Below are positions 49,542 to 59,075 of a stretch of DNA of 64,000 nt, piece by piece. Each line of letters starts with the position of its first letter. The stretch's first letter is position 1. The notes beneath the pieces are model-generated. The model was not told where the DNA came from. It saw nothing but the letters and a program-made list of their open reading frames with translations, and made no database searches. This DNA comes from Photobacterium sp. GJ3 (GTDB lineage Bacteria > Pseudomonadota > Gammaproteobacteria > Enterobacterales > Vibrionaceae). The stretch is taken from positions 930,001 through 994,000 of the forward strand of contig NZ_CP073578.1 in assembly GCF_018199995.1 (NCBI RefSeq), written 5' to 3'. A program made the position numbers and the translations under genes.

Positions 49542-50900
49542 ATGAAAATATTAACGGTTGCAGCCAGACGGTTTTCACAGCTTCCCCGTCAACACCGAAT
49601 TGCGCTTGCTTCAACATCACTTTTAGTGGCGGCTGCCTTTGTATGGCAGCCCAATATTCATTCACCGTCTCACGGTTCCCGGACTGACTCGGATTCACGT
49701 CGTGAAGTACAAATTGTCACTGACGACGTGATCTCGCTGTCTGACCAGAACAGTGAACCACTGGGCGTTGTCCTTGATCCGGAAGATCCTGATTTCCAGA
49801 TCCCGAAAGATGAGCTGGAACAGCAGCTGGATCAGGCAACGGATATTGCACATGTTCACCGGGTGGCTTCCGGGGAAACGCTGGGTGAAATTTTCACACA
49901 GTATGCCTTGCCGCTTGCCGATATGTATCGCCTGATTGAAGTGGATAAGTCCATTCAGTTTTTGCGTGTCGGCCAGGCCATCGAATGGTCTCTGGATGAA
50001 GACGGGCGAATCAGTGAACTCTCCATTGAGCGTAGCCCGAAGTTTACCGACACCTATGTATTGTCGCCGACCGGATATACCCATCAGGAAGTAGAACGAA
50101 CGGGTGAATTTAAGCCAGTGCGTCTCACAGGCCGGGTTTCTGGAAGTTTCTATCAGTCAGCTCGTGCTGCTGGTTTATCTCCAACGCAGATACAGACACT
50201 GGTGAAAGCCCTGCAATGGCGTTTTGACCTGGGTAAAGATGCTCGAAAAGGCGACCGTTTTGCCATCACGCTTGAACGTGAGTTTATTGATGGCAAAGCT
50301 GTCGGACAGGGCGAAGTGAAAGCACTGTATTACCTGAACGGTTCGAACGAAGTGTTTGCGATGCGTTACGACGATGGCGAGTTTTACGATGAAGACGGAC
50401 GTAGCCTGAACCGGGCGCTGAACCGCTACCCGACCCAAAAACGCTTCCGGATCAGTTCTTCATTTGATCCGCACCGTAAGCATCCGATTACCCACCGGGT
50501 TTCGCCGCATAACGGGACAGATTTTGCTACGCCAATCGGTACCCCCGTTCTGGCTACCGGGGATGGTGTGGTCGTGAAAGCACAGAAGCACCCATTGGCC
50601 GGGAATTTCATCATGATCAAGCATGGCCGTGAGTATTCCACCCGTTATCTGCACCTGAGTAAAATCCTGGTGAAAAAGGGACAGAAAGTGCGGATGGGCG
50701 ACAGAATTGCGCTGAGTGGGAATACCGGTCGTTCAACCGGGCCGCATTTGCATTATGAATTGCTGAAATACAACCGGGCCGTGAATGCAATGAAAGTGCC
50801 TTTACCTCAGGCAGAGCCTGTACCAAATAAAGCCCGCTCCGGTTACCGCAATCTGGCGAACCGGGAAAGGCAGAACCTGCTGGCTGTTATGCCAGGCTAA
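49542..50900 (+). CDS. mepM: Murein DD-endopeptidase MepM
   Basis: 452 residues. An N-terminal membrane segment (about 19-34, IALASTSLLVAAAFVW), a LysM-like region with ASGETLGEIF, and an M23 peptidase domain (SPHNGTDFATPIGTPV and HLHYEL supply the zinc-binding His and Asp). Cuts DD-crosslinks to let the wall grow. Cotranscription with znuA ties a zinc enzyme to zinc supply; E. coli shows the same neighbours. Ends at a strong terminator. Confidence 0.93.
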   Translation: MKILTVAARRFSQLPRQHRIALASTSLLVAAAFVWQPNIHSPSHGSRTDSDSRREVQIVTDDVISLSDQNSEPLGVVLDPEDPDFQIPKDELEQQLDQATDIAHVHRVASGETLGEIFTQYALPLADMYRLIEVDKSIQFLRVGQAIEWSLDEDGRISELSIERSPKFTDTYVLSPTGYTHQEVERTGEFKPVRLTGRVSGSFYQSARAAGLSPTQIQTLVKALQWRFDLGKDARKGDRFAITLEREFIDGKAVGQGEVKALYYLNGSNEVFAMRYDDGEFYDEDGRSLNRALNRYPTQKRFRISSSFDPHRKHPITHRVSPHNGTDFATPIGTPVLATGDGVVVKAQKHPLAGNFIMIKHGREYSTRYLHLSKILVKKGQKVRMGDRIALSGNTGRSTGPHLHYELLKYNRAVNAMKVPLPQAEPVPNKARSGYRNLANRERQNLLAVMPG

Positions 50901-50906
50901 TCTCTC

Positions 50907-50934
50907 AAAAACGCATCCAATCGGATGCGTTTTT
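50907..50934 (+). terminator. Terminator of znuA-mepM
   Basis: AAAACGCATCC, loop AATC, GGATGCGTTTTT. Confidence 0.92.
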
Positions 50935-51042
50935 ATTTTTATCTCTGATGTAAACCGCTGTCCTGTTTCGCCTCTGCTCGTCTGGTTTCCAGACTGATTT
51001 CATTATTGAAAACATAGTGTTCAAAGTCTTCATCGGATCCGT

Positions 51043-51056
51043 TTGATATCGATCAA
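51043..51056 (+). promoter_or_regulatory. FNR box before feoABC
   Basis: TTGAT-ATCG-ATCAA, an exact FNR consensus palindrome, about 69 nt before the feoA ATG. Ferrous iron uptake is activated by FNR in many enterics and vibrios. Confidence 0.8.
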
Positions 51057-51085
51057 GTTTTATTGGACGCGCATCATTAACATTT

Positions 51086-51104
51086 AAAAATAAGAATGAT
51101 TATT
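51086..51104 (+). promoter_or_regulatory. Candidate Fur box before feoABC
   Basis: AAAAATAAGAATGATTATT matches the 19-bp Fur consensus at 13 positions by hand. It lies near the transcription start implied by the FNR box (about 51091), where Fur binding would block the promoter. Confidence 0.6.
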
Positions 51105-51118
51105 GTTGAGTGTTTTTC

Positions 51119-51346
51119 ATGCGTTTATCAGAACTTTCTGTTGGAGATCATGCAGTGATCTCGGATATTGCAGGCTTGCCGTCTGAACAGCGAAAGCGTC
51201 TTGTCGCGCTGGGGCTATTGCCAAACACCCCGGTTCAGCTCATCCGCCGGGCGCCATTGGGTGATCCGTTGCAAGTCCGTCTCAGAGGATGTGATTTGGC
51301 CATTCAGAAAAGGATCGCCAACTGCGTCGAGGTCTGCCTGAAATGA
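51119..51346 (+). CDS. feoA: Ferrous iron transport protein A
   Basis: 75 residues with the SH3-like FeoA fold (MRLSELSVGDHAVISDIAG, RLVALGLLPNTPVQLIRRAPLGDPLQVRLRG). The ATG at 51119 gives the family N-terminus; a GTG 9 nt earlier is in frame. Cytoplasmic helper of FeoB. Overlaps feoB by 4 nt. Confidence 0.95.
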   Translation: MRLSELSVGDHAVISDIAGLPSEQRKRLVALGLLPNTPVQLIRRAPLGDPLQVRLRGCDLAIQKRIANCVEVCLK

Positions 51347-53649
51347 CCTCCCATATCATGCTGACCATTGGCAACCCAAACAGTGGTAAAACGACTTTGT
51401 TTAATGCTCTGACTGGTGCCCGTCAGAAAGTCGGGAACTGGCCCGGGGTCACGGTCGATAAGAAAACAGGCCGATATACAGCGCAGGACTGTCAGTATGT
51501 GATGACAGATTTGCCGGGACTTTATCAACTGGGCAGCGATGCCTCCGGCGCTGGCCTGGATGAAGCGATTGCTTCTCAGGTGGTGATGACGGAATCGGCA
51601 GATGTTGTGCTGAATGTCGTTGATGCTACCTGCCTGGAACGTGGACTGTATCTGACCCTGCAACTGCTGGAGTTAGGTTTGCCTGTGGTGGTTGTCCTGA
51701 ACAAAATGGATGTATTACAGGCAAATCGTGAGCAGATCAACACAGAGAAGCTGGCTGTGCGTTTAGGGTGCCCTGTATTCACCGTTGCAGCGAATCAGGC
51801 TGAGTCTGTGGCCGGGTTTAAGCGTGCGCTGGCTCAGGTGCTTGCTGCGCCTGACTGGCAGGTCAGCAGGAGACAAACGGAACCTCGCTTTGAGGCTGCG
51901 ATTGAAGCGGAAGTGGCGGTTTTACTGCAAATGGGGCTGAGAACAGAGGCAGGAAATGACCGCTTTCTGGCAACGCGAGGGATGGCGCTCAGAATGCTGG
52001 AAGGAGATGAACTGTTGCTCAAGGATCAGACGAAGACCTTGCAGCAGGCTGTTCAACAAAGCCGGTTGAGCATCGCATCACAGATCGATCCTGATATCAG
52101 TTTTGCAGAAACCCGATACAGTTTTCTGCATCAGCTCTGCACTCAGGTCCGTCGCCAGCAAGGTCAGTGCAGTCTGGCGGCCAGTGATGCGATTGACCGT
52201 TGGGTACTGCACCCCTGGCTGGGGTTGCCGATTCTGATGCTGGTGATGTATCTGATGTTTCTGGTCTCGATTAATGTTGGCAGTGCTTTTATTGATTTCT
52301 TCGATATCAGTGTCGGTACGGTGCTGGTCGATGGCGGACATCATGTGCTGGATGGCCGCTTGCCTGCATGGCTGGTGACCATTTTATGTGACGGGTTGGG
52401 GGGCGGTATTCAGACCGTGGCGACCTTTATTCCGGTGATTGCTTTTTTATACTTGATGCTTACCTTGCTGGAAAGCTCGGGATATATGGCCCGGGCAGCA
52501 TTTGTACTCGACAAACTGATGCAAAAAATCGGCTTGCCCGGCAAAGCTTTTGTGCCACTGGTGCTGGGTTTTGGCTGTAATGTGCCCGCGATTATGGCAA
52601 CCCGGACATTAGAGCAGGAGCGCGAGCGGCAGTTGGCTGCTGCGATGGCTCCGTTTATGTCCTGCGGTGCTCGTTTACCTGTCTATGCTTTGTTCGCGGC
52701 GGCGTTCTTTCCCCATCATGGGCAGCATCTGGTGTTTGCACTCTATCTGGCGGGGATTCTGGCCGCTGTGCTGACGGGTTTATTGCTAAGGCACACGCTT
52801 TTGCCCGGTTCCAGTGAAGCGCTGATCATGGAAATTCCAAGATATGAATGGCCTCAGGCCAGTGCTGTCCTGATACTCACCTGGCATAAGCTCAAACGCT
52901 TTGTGCTGGGAGCGGGGAAAACCATTGTGCTGGTGGTGACCTTACTGAGTTTCTTGAATTCAATCGGGACGGACGGGACTTTTGGTCATGAAGACAGTCC
53001 GGATTCTGTACTGGCGAAAACTGCACAGCTTGCGACGCCACTATTATCTCCCCTTGGGATTCAGCAAGAGAACTGGCCTGCAACGGTCGGGATCATGACG
53101 GGTTTGTTTGCCAAAGAAGCCGTTGTGGGAACGCTCAACAGTCTTTATGCCTCGCAGGACAACAGCAATGCGCCCTATGATTTGTGGGGTGGATTACAGG
53201 CGGCTGTAATGTCGGTTCCTGAAAATCTGGCTGCACTGAATTACAGTGATCCGCTGGGGATGAGTGTGGGTGATGTGGATGACACGACCATAGCTGCTTC
53301 TGAGCAGGGGGTCAGTGTTTCGGTCTACGACAGCCTCAGAACCGGATTCAACAGTGAGGCTGCGGCACTGTCTTATCTGATGTTCATTTTGCTTTATACC
53401 CCCTGTGTTGCGGCGGTGGGGGCGTATGCCCGTGAGTTTGGCCGCCGGTTTGCAATGTCGGTGGCGGCATGGACGATGTGGCTGGCCTTCAGTCTGTCGA
53501 CTCTGTGTTATCAGGTGGCGCAACTGGGTAGCGGAAGCAGTGTCCGCTGGATAGCGGCAGTGCTGGTGCTGAATTGCCTCGTTGTCCTTGCTTTGAAACG
53601 TTATGGCCAGCGTCATATCAGCCAAAGGCTGAAGCGGGTACGGTCATGA
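51343..53649 (+). CDS. feoB: Ferrous iron transporter FeoB
   Basis: 768 residues. An N-terminal G domain (GNPNSGKTT, GVTVDKKTG, DLPGLYQL, NKMDV) and a helical bundle, then a membrane part (from about 285) with two Gate motifs containing Cys (GFGCNVPAIMATRTLE and the later TPCVAAVGA). Takes up Fe2+ under low oxygen. feoA and feoC overlap its ends. Confidence 0.97.
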   Translation: MTSHIMLTIGNPNSGKTTLFNALTGARQKVGNWPGVTVDKKTGRYTAQDCQYVMTDLPGLYQLGSDASGAGLDEAIASQVVMTESADVVLNVVDATCLERGLYLTLQLLELGLPVVVVLNKMDVLQANREQINTEKLAVRLGCPVFTVAANQAESVAGFKRALAQVLAAPDWQVSRRQTEPRFEAAIEAEVAVLLQMGLRTEAGNDRFLATRGMALRMLEGDELLLKDQTKTLQQAVQQSRLSIASQIDPDISFAETRYSFLHQLCTQVRRQQGQCSLAASDAIDRWVLHPWLGLPILMLVMYLMFLVSINVGSAFIDFFDISVGTVLVDGGHHVLDGRLPAWLVTILCDGLGGGIQTVATFIPVIAFLYLMLTLLESSGYMARAAFVLDKLMQKIGLPGKAFVPLVLGFGCNVPAIMATRTLEQERERQLAAAMAPFMSCGARLPVYALFAAAFFPHHGQHLVFALYLAGILAAVLTGLLLRHTLLPGSSEALIMEIPRYEWPQASAVLILTWHKLKRFVLGAGKTIVLVVTLLSFLNSIGTDGTFGHEDSPDSVLAKTAQLATPLLSPLGIQQENWPATVGIMTGLFAKEAVVGTLNSLYASQDNSNAPYDLWGGLQAAVMSVPENLAALNYSDPLGMSVGDVDDTTIAASEQGVSVSVYDSLRTGFNSEAAALSYLMFILLYTPCVAAVGAYAREFGRRFAMSVAAWTMWLAFSLSTLCYQVAQLGSGSSVRWIAAVLVLNCLVVLALKRYGQRHISQRLKRVRS

Positions 53650-53891
53650 TCCTGCACCAGTTACGGGCACAGGTTGAACAGTCCGGCCGGATCAGTCGTC
53701 ATCAATTGGCCCGGCAATTTGGTCTCAGTGAAGATGGGGTGGATGCCATGATGGCTCTGTGGCTGAGAAAAGGGGTGATTGGTCAGGAGCGTGGTGGTTG
53801 TCGCTCGGGAGATTGCTGTCTGCCCTCCGGTGAGGTCTGGTACCGGCTGCTCAAGCCGGATGAGCTACCGGTGACGGTGATCCTCAGATAA
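53646..53891 (+). CDS. feoC: FeoC-like transcriptional regulator
   Basis: 81 residues. A winged-helix N-terminal half (LRAQVEQSGRISRHQLARQFGLSEDGVDAMMALWLRKGVI) and a Cys-containing wing (GGCRSGDCC), three Cys as expected for FeoC Fe-S binding or a redox switch. It stabilises or regulates FeoB. Its ATG overlaps the feoB TGA. Longer in-frame starts reach back into feoB and are not credible. Confidence 0.88.
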   Translation: MILHQLRAQVEQSGRISRHQLARQFGLSEDGVDAMMALWLRKGVIGQERGGCRSGDCCLPSGEVWYRLLKPDELPVTVILR

Positions 53892-53895
53892 TTCA

Positions 53896-53926
53896 GCAGG
53901 GAGAGCAGGGCTCTCCCTGCTTGTTT
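53896..53926 (+). terminator. Terminator of feoABC
   Basis: GCAGGGAGAGC, loop AGG, GCTCTCCCTGC, then TTGTTT; 4 nt after the feoC stop. The stem can also work for the convergent HIT gene. Confidence 0.8.
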
Positions 53927-53936
53927 GATGTTTGAA

Positions 53937-54365
53937 TTAGGCCGGTACGAAATCTGGCAAGACATGAAAAATAGATTTCAATTGCGCAACCAGGGCCAGC
54001 TCGTCATGGTTGCTGCGTTGTACCCCTTCTGTATTCCCCCAGACCGGGCCGGGCCAGGCAACATCAGTAGTGAAGCGGGCTATATGGTGAATATGCAGCT
54101 GTGGCACCAGATTGCCCAGAGCGCCGATATTGATCTTATCGGGATGAAAATGTGTCTCGAGCAGTTGTGCGGTGGCACAAGATTCAGTCATCAGTTGCTG
54201 CTGGTCTTCAACGGGCAGATGATGAATTTCGCGCAGGTTTTCGTACCTTGGCACCAGGATCAGCCAGGGGCCAATGGCTTCTCTGGATAGCAGGACCCGA
54301 CATAAGGGTAAATCACCAATGACCAGAGTATCCGCGTTCAGTCGCGGATGAAGGTTGAAACTCAT
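53937..54365 (-). CDS. HIT domain protein
   Basis: 142 residues. The histidine triad is QLHIHHIA near residue 95; the canonical H-x-H-x-H-x-x is altered to LHIHHIA, and the usual first His and catalytic one should be checked. Family members hydrolyse or transfer AMP from small nucleotides. The ATG at 54365 follows AAGGA at good distance; an upstream start at 54422 is unlikely. Convergent with feoC. Confidence 0.85.
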   Translation of the reverse strand: MSFNLHPRLNADTLVIGDLPLCRVLLSREAIGPWLILVPRYENLREIHHLPVEDQQQLMTESCATAQLLETHFHPDKINIGALGNLVPQLHIHHIARFTTDVAWPGPVWGNTEGVQRSNHDELALVAQLKSIFHVLPDFVPA

Positions 54366-54533
54366 TGCAATATTCCTTCTTTTTATTAAGTGCTTCACAA
54401 GTCGGTTATCGGGTAGAAACAAATTCCATTCCCACCCGTTCAGCTCGCCCTAGGATAAACTACATATTGGAACGGCGGAAGCGGTGCGCCAAGCGTATCC
54501 CAAGCGACAAGAGACGAGGACAGGGGAAAATTC

Positions 54534-55133
54534 ATGGCTGAAGATGAAAAGGTGTTAGATTACTGGTTTGGACCATTAAATGGCGATATCACTGAAGTGA
54601 ATAAACAACGTCTCTGGTTTGAGGGGAGTGAGGCCATTGATCAGGAAATCACGGATAAATTTCGGATTCTTGTCAGTCAGGCGGGACGGGGGGAGCTGAA
54701 TGGCTGGACGGAAACCCCCCGGGGCACTCTGGCGTTACTGATTTTACTGGATCAGTTCAGCCGGAATATCTACCGCGGGCTGGCGGCAGCTTTTCGTTAT
54801 GATGTGCTGGCCCAGGCACTTTGTCGGCGCGGGCTGACAAAAAATTTTGACCGCGCCTTAGCCCCCATCGAACGGGTATTCTTTTATATGCCGCTTGAGC
54901 ATTCAGAGGCACTGGAAGATCAGGAAGAAAGTCTGTTTCGTTTCGATCAGTTACGACAGTCGGTGTCACCTGAACATAAAGCGATGTTTGATGATTTTTA
55001 TCAGTATGCGGTGAGCCATTATCAGGTGATCAAAGAATTCGGGCGTTTCCCGCACCGGAATGCAGCTTGCGGCCGCCTGTCCACGCGGGATGAAATCACT
55101 TTCCTCCAAACGGCATCCCGGTACGGACAATAA
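54534..55133 (+). CDS. DUF924 family protein
   Basis: 199 residues. VLDYWFGPL near the N-terminus, TPRGTLALLILLDQFSRNIYRG, PIERVFFYMPLEHSE and FGRFPHRNAACGR are the DUF924 core. An all-helical, TPR-like cytoplasmic fold; function unknown. The start has GGGGA before it. It converges with the diguanylate cyclase gene, with 4 nt between stops. Confidence 0.9.
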   Translation: MAEDEKVLDYWFGPLNGDITEVNKQRLWFEGSEAIDQEITDKFRILVSQAGRGELNGWTETPRGTLALLILLDQFSRNIYRGLAAAFRYDVLAQALCRRGLTKNFDRALAPIERVFFYMPLEHSEALEDQEESLFRFDQLRQSVSPEHKAMFDDFYQYAVSHYQVIKEFGRFPHRNAACGRLSTRDEITFLQTASRYGQ

Positions 55134-55137
55134 TTGT

Positions 55138-56190
55138 TCAGCTCAAAGGCAGCACCCGGTTTCGTCCCAGATTTTTGGCCTGGAGTAAATATTTGTCCGC
55201 TCGGGCAAGGACTGCCAGGCCATTTTCCTTCCCGGACTGCTCTGCGACGCCCATCGAAGCGGTAATAGAGCGGACTGTTTTGCCAGACTGTTTGTCCTGC
55301 ACGGCAATACTGGAAATCAGCTGGCGCAGTTGCTCTGCTTTTTGCCGCGCGAGCTGCAAATCGGCACCGGGCAGAATCATCACAAACTCTTCACCACCAT
55401 AGCGATAAGCCTGCATACCTTGTTCGCACCAGGCTTGCAGGTGACGCGCAACCGAACACAGGACCTTGTCACCCATCAGGTGGCCAAAATCGTCGTTAAA
55501 TATTTTGAAATGATCGATATCCAGTAAGATCAGGCTAAATGGGGTCTGGTATTGGATACAACTGTTCAGATCCTGCTGAAAAGCACGGCGATTGAGTAAC
55601 AGTGTCAGTGGATCTTCATTGGCATGCTTCAGGCTGTCCTTGAGTGCTTTTTTCAGATTCTCGATTTCCTGCTGGGCATGATCCAACTGCTGATGGAGCA
55701 GGGTACTGGACTGATGCATGGTTTTGGATTCATCCAGTAGTTCCTGGACCAGTCCATTGGCTTCATGCACATTGACCCCCTGTGCGGCTTTCTGACTCAG
55801 CCGCTGACAGGTTCTGGTCAATGATTGCTGGAATGTATGGGTATCATTTCTGGATCCCGCCATGGTATGGCAGAGCTCATCCATAATGGCCTGCAGGCTG
55901 TGTGTAATCTGCCCCTGTGTACTGTCCGGCCGCTGAACTAAGTGGGTGCGGTAGAGGGAATCACTCAGGCTGGGCGGGCAATGACCATACTGTTCCAGAC
56001 ATTGATCCATGGCCTGATTGAGCATGGGGATCTGATTGGTGGTATAGCTGTACCACAATGCATAATTGACCGGTGTTGTCGGCACTTTATGCTTTATCAT
56101 CAACGGAATTGTTTTACGCAACGTTTGAGTCGATGCGAGAAAATCGTCAGTTACACCGTTGTGGGTCACGTTTGAGTCGTCAAGGCTCAT
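55138..56190 (-). CDS. Diguanylate cyclase (GGDEF domain)
   Basis: 350 residues. An N-terminal helical sensory part of about 170 residues without membrane segments, then a coiled coil (about 150-185, rich in HxQL repeats) and a GGDEF domain (about 185-350). The active-site loop is RYGGEEF with the preceding LLDIDHFKIFNDDFGHLMGD metal/substrate segment. The RxxD inhibitory site normally found upstream of the signature is replaced (EQGM), so product inhibition by c-di-GMP is probably absent. Makes c-di-GMP in the cytoplasm. Confidence 0.9.
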   Translation of the reverse strand: MSLDDSNVTHNGVTDDFLASTQTLRKTIPLMIKHKVPTTPVNYALWYSYTTNQIPMLNQAMDQCLEQYGHCPPSLSDSLYRTHLVQRPDSTQGQITHSLQAIMDELCHTMAGSRNDTHTFQQSLTRTCQRLSQKAAQGVNVHEANGLVQELLDESKTMHQSSTLLHQQLDHAQQEIENLKKALKDSLKHANEDPLTLLLNRRAFQQDLNSCIQYQTPFSLILLDIDHFKIFNDDFGHLMGDKVLCSVARHLQAWCEQGMQAYRYGGEEFVMILPGADLQLARQKAEQLRQLISSIAVQDKQSGKTVRSITASMGVAEQSGKENGLAVLARADKYLLQAKNLGRNRVLPLS

Positions 56191-56241
56191 TACAACATTC
56201 CATGTAAAATTAAGCGTCAGATGATCCTGATTTACGGCATA

Positions 56242-56276
56242 AAAAAGCCTTCTTAGGATAACCCAGAAGGCTTTTT
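56242..56276 (-). terminator. Terminator-like stem upstream of argS
   Basis: AAAAAGCCTTCT and AGAAGGCTTTTT around an 11-nt loop; it lies past the argS stop (reverse strand) and has a T run there. Also 52 nt beyond the diguanylate cyclase start, on its upstream side. Confidence 0.85.
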
Positions 56277-56320
56277 AAGTTTAGCACTGCTCTATTAGAG
56301 AACTGTGATATTCAGTCAGA

Positions 56321-58051
56321 TTACATACGTTCTAACGTTTCGATACCCAGCAGATCCAATCCCTGGCGGATTGTTTTTGCTGTCAGCAGCGCCAGTTTCA
56401 GGCGGCTTTGTTTGACTGGTTCATCTGCATTCAGAATTGGGCAGGCTTCATAGAAGCTGGAGAAGTTTCCGGCCAGTTCGAACAGATAGCTGCACATCAC
56501 ATGCGGATGACCTTCACGGGCCACGGTCTCGACCGCTTCTTCAAACTGCAGCAGTTTCGACAGCAGCACCTGCTCTTTTTCGTCGTTGATGACCACAGGA
56601 TGGGTTAGTTCATTTTCATTCAGACCCGCACGTTTGAAAACAGACATCACACGGGTGTATGCATACTGCATGTAAGGGGCTGTGTTGCCTTCAAAAGCCA
56701 GCATGTTATCCCAGTCAAAAACGTAGTCCGTGGTCCGATGCTTCGACAGATCGGCATATTTCACCGCAGCCATGGCAACAGTGGAAGCGATCTTCGCTTT
56801 CTCTTCTGCATCCAGTTCCGGGTTTTTGCTTTCGATCAGCGCAGTCGCACGGGATTCAGCTTCGTCCAGCAGATCGGTCAGACGAACGGTCCCTCCGGCG
56901 CGGGTCTTGAACGGACGGCCGTCTTTGCCCAGCATCATGCCGAAAGCGTGGTGTTCCAGAGACATGGTTTCAGGAATGTAGCCTGCTTTACGAACAATGG
57001 TCCAGGCTTGCATCAGGTGCTGGTGCTGACGGGAATCAATGAAGTACAGCACACGGTCGGCATTGAACTGCTCATGACGGTATTTTGCACAGGCAATGTC
57101 TGTGGTGGTGTACAGGAAACCGCCGTCGCGCTTCTGGATGATCACACCCATCGGCTCGCCGTCTTTGTTTTTGTATTCATCCAGAAAGACAACCTGTGCG
57201 CCATCATCTTCAACGGCCAGACCTTTGGCTTTCAGGTCTGCCACAATGCCAGGCAGCATCGGGTTGTACATGGATTCACCCATGACATCGTCACGCGACA
57301 GCGACACATTCATGCGGTCATAGTTGTGCTGATTCTGCTCCATGGTGATGTCGACCAGCTTCTTCCACATGTCCGCGCAGTACTGGTCGCCGCTTTGCAG
57401 TTTCACGACATAGTTTCGTGCACGCTCTGCGAAGGCTTCATCTTCGTCGTAAAGCTTTTTCGATTCACGGTAAAAAGCTTCCAGATCAGCCAGTTCCATG
57501 GAAATTTCGCCGGATGCCTGCTGAACACGCTCCAGATTGGCAATCAGCATGCCGAACTGAGTTCCCCAGTCACCGATGTGGTTGGCGCGAATGACGTGAT
57601 GGCCCAAAAACTCCAGGGTACGGACCACGGCATCACCGATGATGGTTGAGCGCAGGTGACCCACATGCATTTCTTTCGCAACGTTCGGGGCAGAGTAGTC
57701 AACCACAATGTTTTGTTTTGGCTGGGTTGCAACACCCAGACGACTGTCCGCCAGTGCTTCTGATGCACGCTCAGCCAGCCATGCTTTATTCAGGAAAATA
57801 TTGATAAAGCCCGGACCGGCAATCTCGACTTTTTCAGCCATGTCGCCCAGATCCAGCACATCAATGACTTTTTGTGCAAACTCGCGCGGGTTGGTTCCCA
57901 GCTTTTTCGCAACGCCCATCACACCATTGGCCTGATAGTCACCAAACTGAACTTTGGCGGACTGGCGAACGGCTGCAGGGCTGCCTGCAGGTGCGCCCGC
58001 TGCTTCCAGCGCCTGAGATACTTTGTCGTTAATGAGTGCTTGAATGTTCAC
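56321..58051 (-). CDS. argS: Arginyl-tRNA synthetase
   Basis: 576 residues, class I synthetase, cytoplasmic. The HIGH motif appears as HVGHLRST near residue 130; an N-terminal arginine-tRNA domain (about 1-110) and a C-terminal DALR anticodon-binding domain ([15 protein letters not shown]) frame the catalytic core. A canonical KMSKS is absent, as in many ArgS; the region reads [11 protein letters not shown]. Diverges from yecM, as in E. coli. Confidence 0.97.
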   Translation of the reverse strand: MNIQALINDKVSQALEAAGAPAGSPAAVRQSAKVQFGDYQANGVMGVAKKLGTNPREFAQKVIDVLDLGDMAEKVEIAGPGFINIFLNKAWLAERASEALADSRLGVATQPKQNIVVDYSAPNVAKEMHVGHLRSTIIGDAVVRTLEFLGHHVIRANHIGDWGTQFGMLIANLERVQQASGEISMELADLEAFYRESKKLYDEDEAFAERARNYVVKLQSGDQYCADMWKKLVDITMEQNQHNYDRMNVSLSRDDVMGESMYNPMLPGIVADLKAKGLAVEDDGAQVVFLDEYKNKDGEPMGVIIQKRDGGFLYTTTDIACAKYRHEQFNADRVLYFIDSRQHQHLMQAWTIVRKAGYIPETMSLEHHAFGMMLGKDGRPFKTRAGGTVRLTDLLDEAESRATALIESKNPELDAEEKAKIASTVAMAAVKYADLSKHRTTDYVFDWDNMLAFEGNTAPYMQYAYTRVMSVFKRAGLNENELTHPVVINDEKEQVLLSKLLQFEEAVETVAREGHPHVMCSYLFELAGNFSSFYEACPILNADEPVKQSRLKLALLTAKTIRQGLDLLGIETLERM

Positions 58052-58442
58052 ACGTCTTTCCTTTAAATCGGGTCTGTCGCCTGCCGCACAGGCAAAACTC
58101 TTGGGTATTCAAAGTTGTATTCGTTACAGCCCAGTGCGATTACCGATGCTTAGCGTGGTCAGCAATGGCATCAGAAGGGAGCATTGACCACTCTGATGAC
58201 AAAAAAAAGGTGATTCGGGTTACACTGACGAGAGCTTGATGGCTGCCTGAAAACGGCTGTATGAATACAAAAATCAGTTAGCCGTAATAATACCCATAAA
58301 TACAGGGTATTTGGCAAGGTGAAAAGGCGAACATCGCCGATTTTTTTCCGGCTGAATGTCCGCAGCCTGCTTTCCCGGCAAGGCTTTTGCTGAAAAGGAA
58401 TCTGTGGATAATGGGCGCCCTGAATGAGCGAGGAGAATTCAT
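58052..58442. other. argS-yecM intergenic region
   Basis: 390 nt without a gene. Contains a dyad AATACCC-N9-GGGTATT (around 58289-58311) and a short hairpin GGCGA-ACA-TCGCC followed by T7 (around 58327-58346), which could be an attenuator or the end of a small RNA. A strong GAGGAG site precedes yecM. No regulator-specific site recognised. Confidence 0.4.
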
Positions 58443-59024
58443 ATGCAGGATTTACGGCAGGCAAACCTTCATCCGGAACAAATGCTGGCCCAGTTGCCTG
58501 AGTTTATGGCGAAAATTTCGGCACTGGCGGAACAGTTGGGGCTTGATTTATCTGCTTGTCAGGCCGATCACCTGGCACTGCGGGTGAATGATGCTGCCCT
58601 GGCCGCACAATTGCATCAGGCCTGGCTTGAGTATGGTGAGGAATGGTCAACCAATGAAATCAATGGCCGTCCGATAGTCGTGATTGGATTCCATCAGCTC
58701 CTGCAAGCCGGTGACTGGCAGATTGAAGCGCTTGAGCTGCCATATCCGGGCGATAAGCAATACCCGCAGCAAGGGTGGGAGCATGTGGAATTCGTCGTGC
58801 CTTGTCAGGCTGCAACGACGGATGCGCTGAAAACCGAGCTGGAAAATGTTTTCCCTGCGCTGGACTGGCAGGCGGTGGAACAGGCTGGCATACAGGTGAA
58901 AGCAAGCACACCCTCCGGTGAGAAAGAGCGGCTGGCAAATCCGACCTTTGCATTCAAAAAAGGGGGCGTTTGTATCAAGCTGCATCCCTGCTCACTGAAA
59001 GCTGTGATTGAAAGCGAAGGCTGA
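58443..59024 (+). CDS. yecM: VOC-superfamily protein YecM
   Basis: 193 residues. QADHLALRVND, INGRPIVVIGFHQ, and WEHVEFVVP hold the conserved His/Glu residues of the vicinal-oxygen-chelate-like YecM fold, expected to bind a divalent metal. E. coli yecM is also divergent to argS. Function unknown. GAGGAG 8 nt before the ATG. Confidence 0.9.
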   Translation: MQDLRQANLHPEQMLAQLPEFMAKISALAEQLGLDLSACQADHLALRVNDAALAAQLHQAWLEYGEEWSTNEINGRPIVVIGFHQLLQAGDWQIEALELPYPGDKQYPQQGWEHVEFVVPCQAATTDALKTELENVFPALDWQAVEQAGIQVKASTPSGEKERLANPTFAFKKGGVCIKLHPCSLKAVIESEG

Positions 59025-59032
59025 ACTAAAAA

Positions 59033-59056
59033 CGGGGAAGCTGGCTGGCTTCCCCG
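59033..59056. terminator. Shared terminator of yecM and purU
   Basis: CGGGGAAGC, loop TGGCTG, GCTTCCCCG between convergent genes. T run weak on both sides. Confidence 0.6.
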
Positions 59057-59075
59057 GCGGTTTGTTTTCTGAGCT

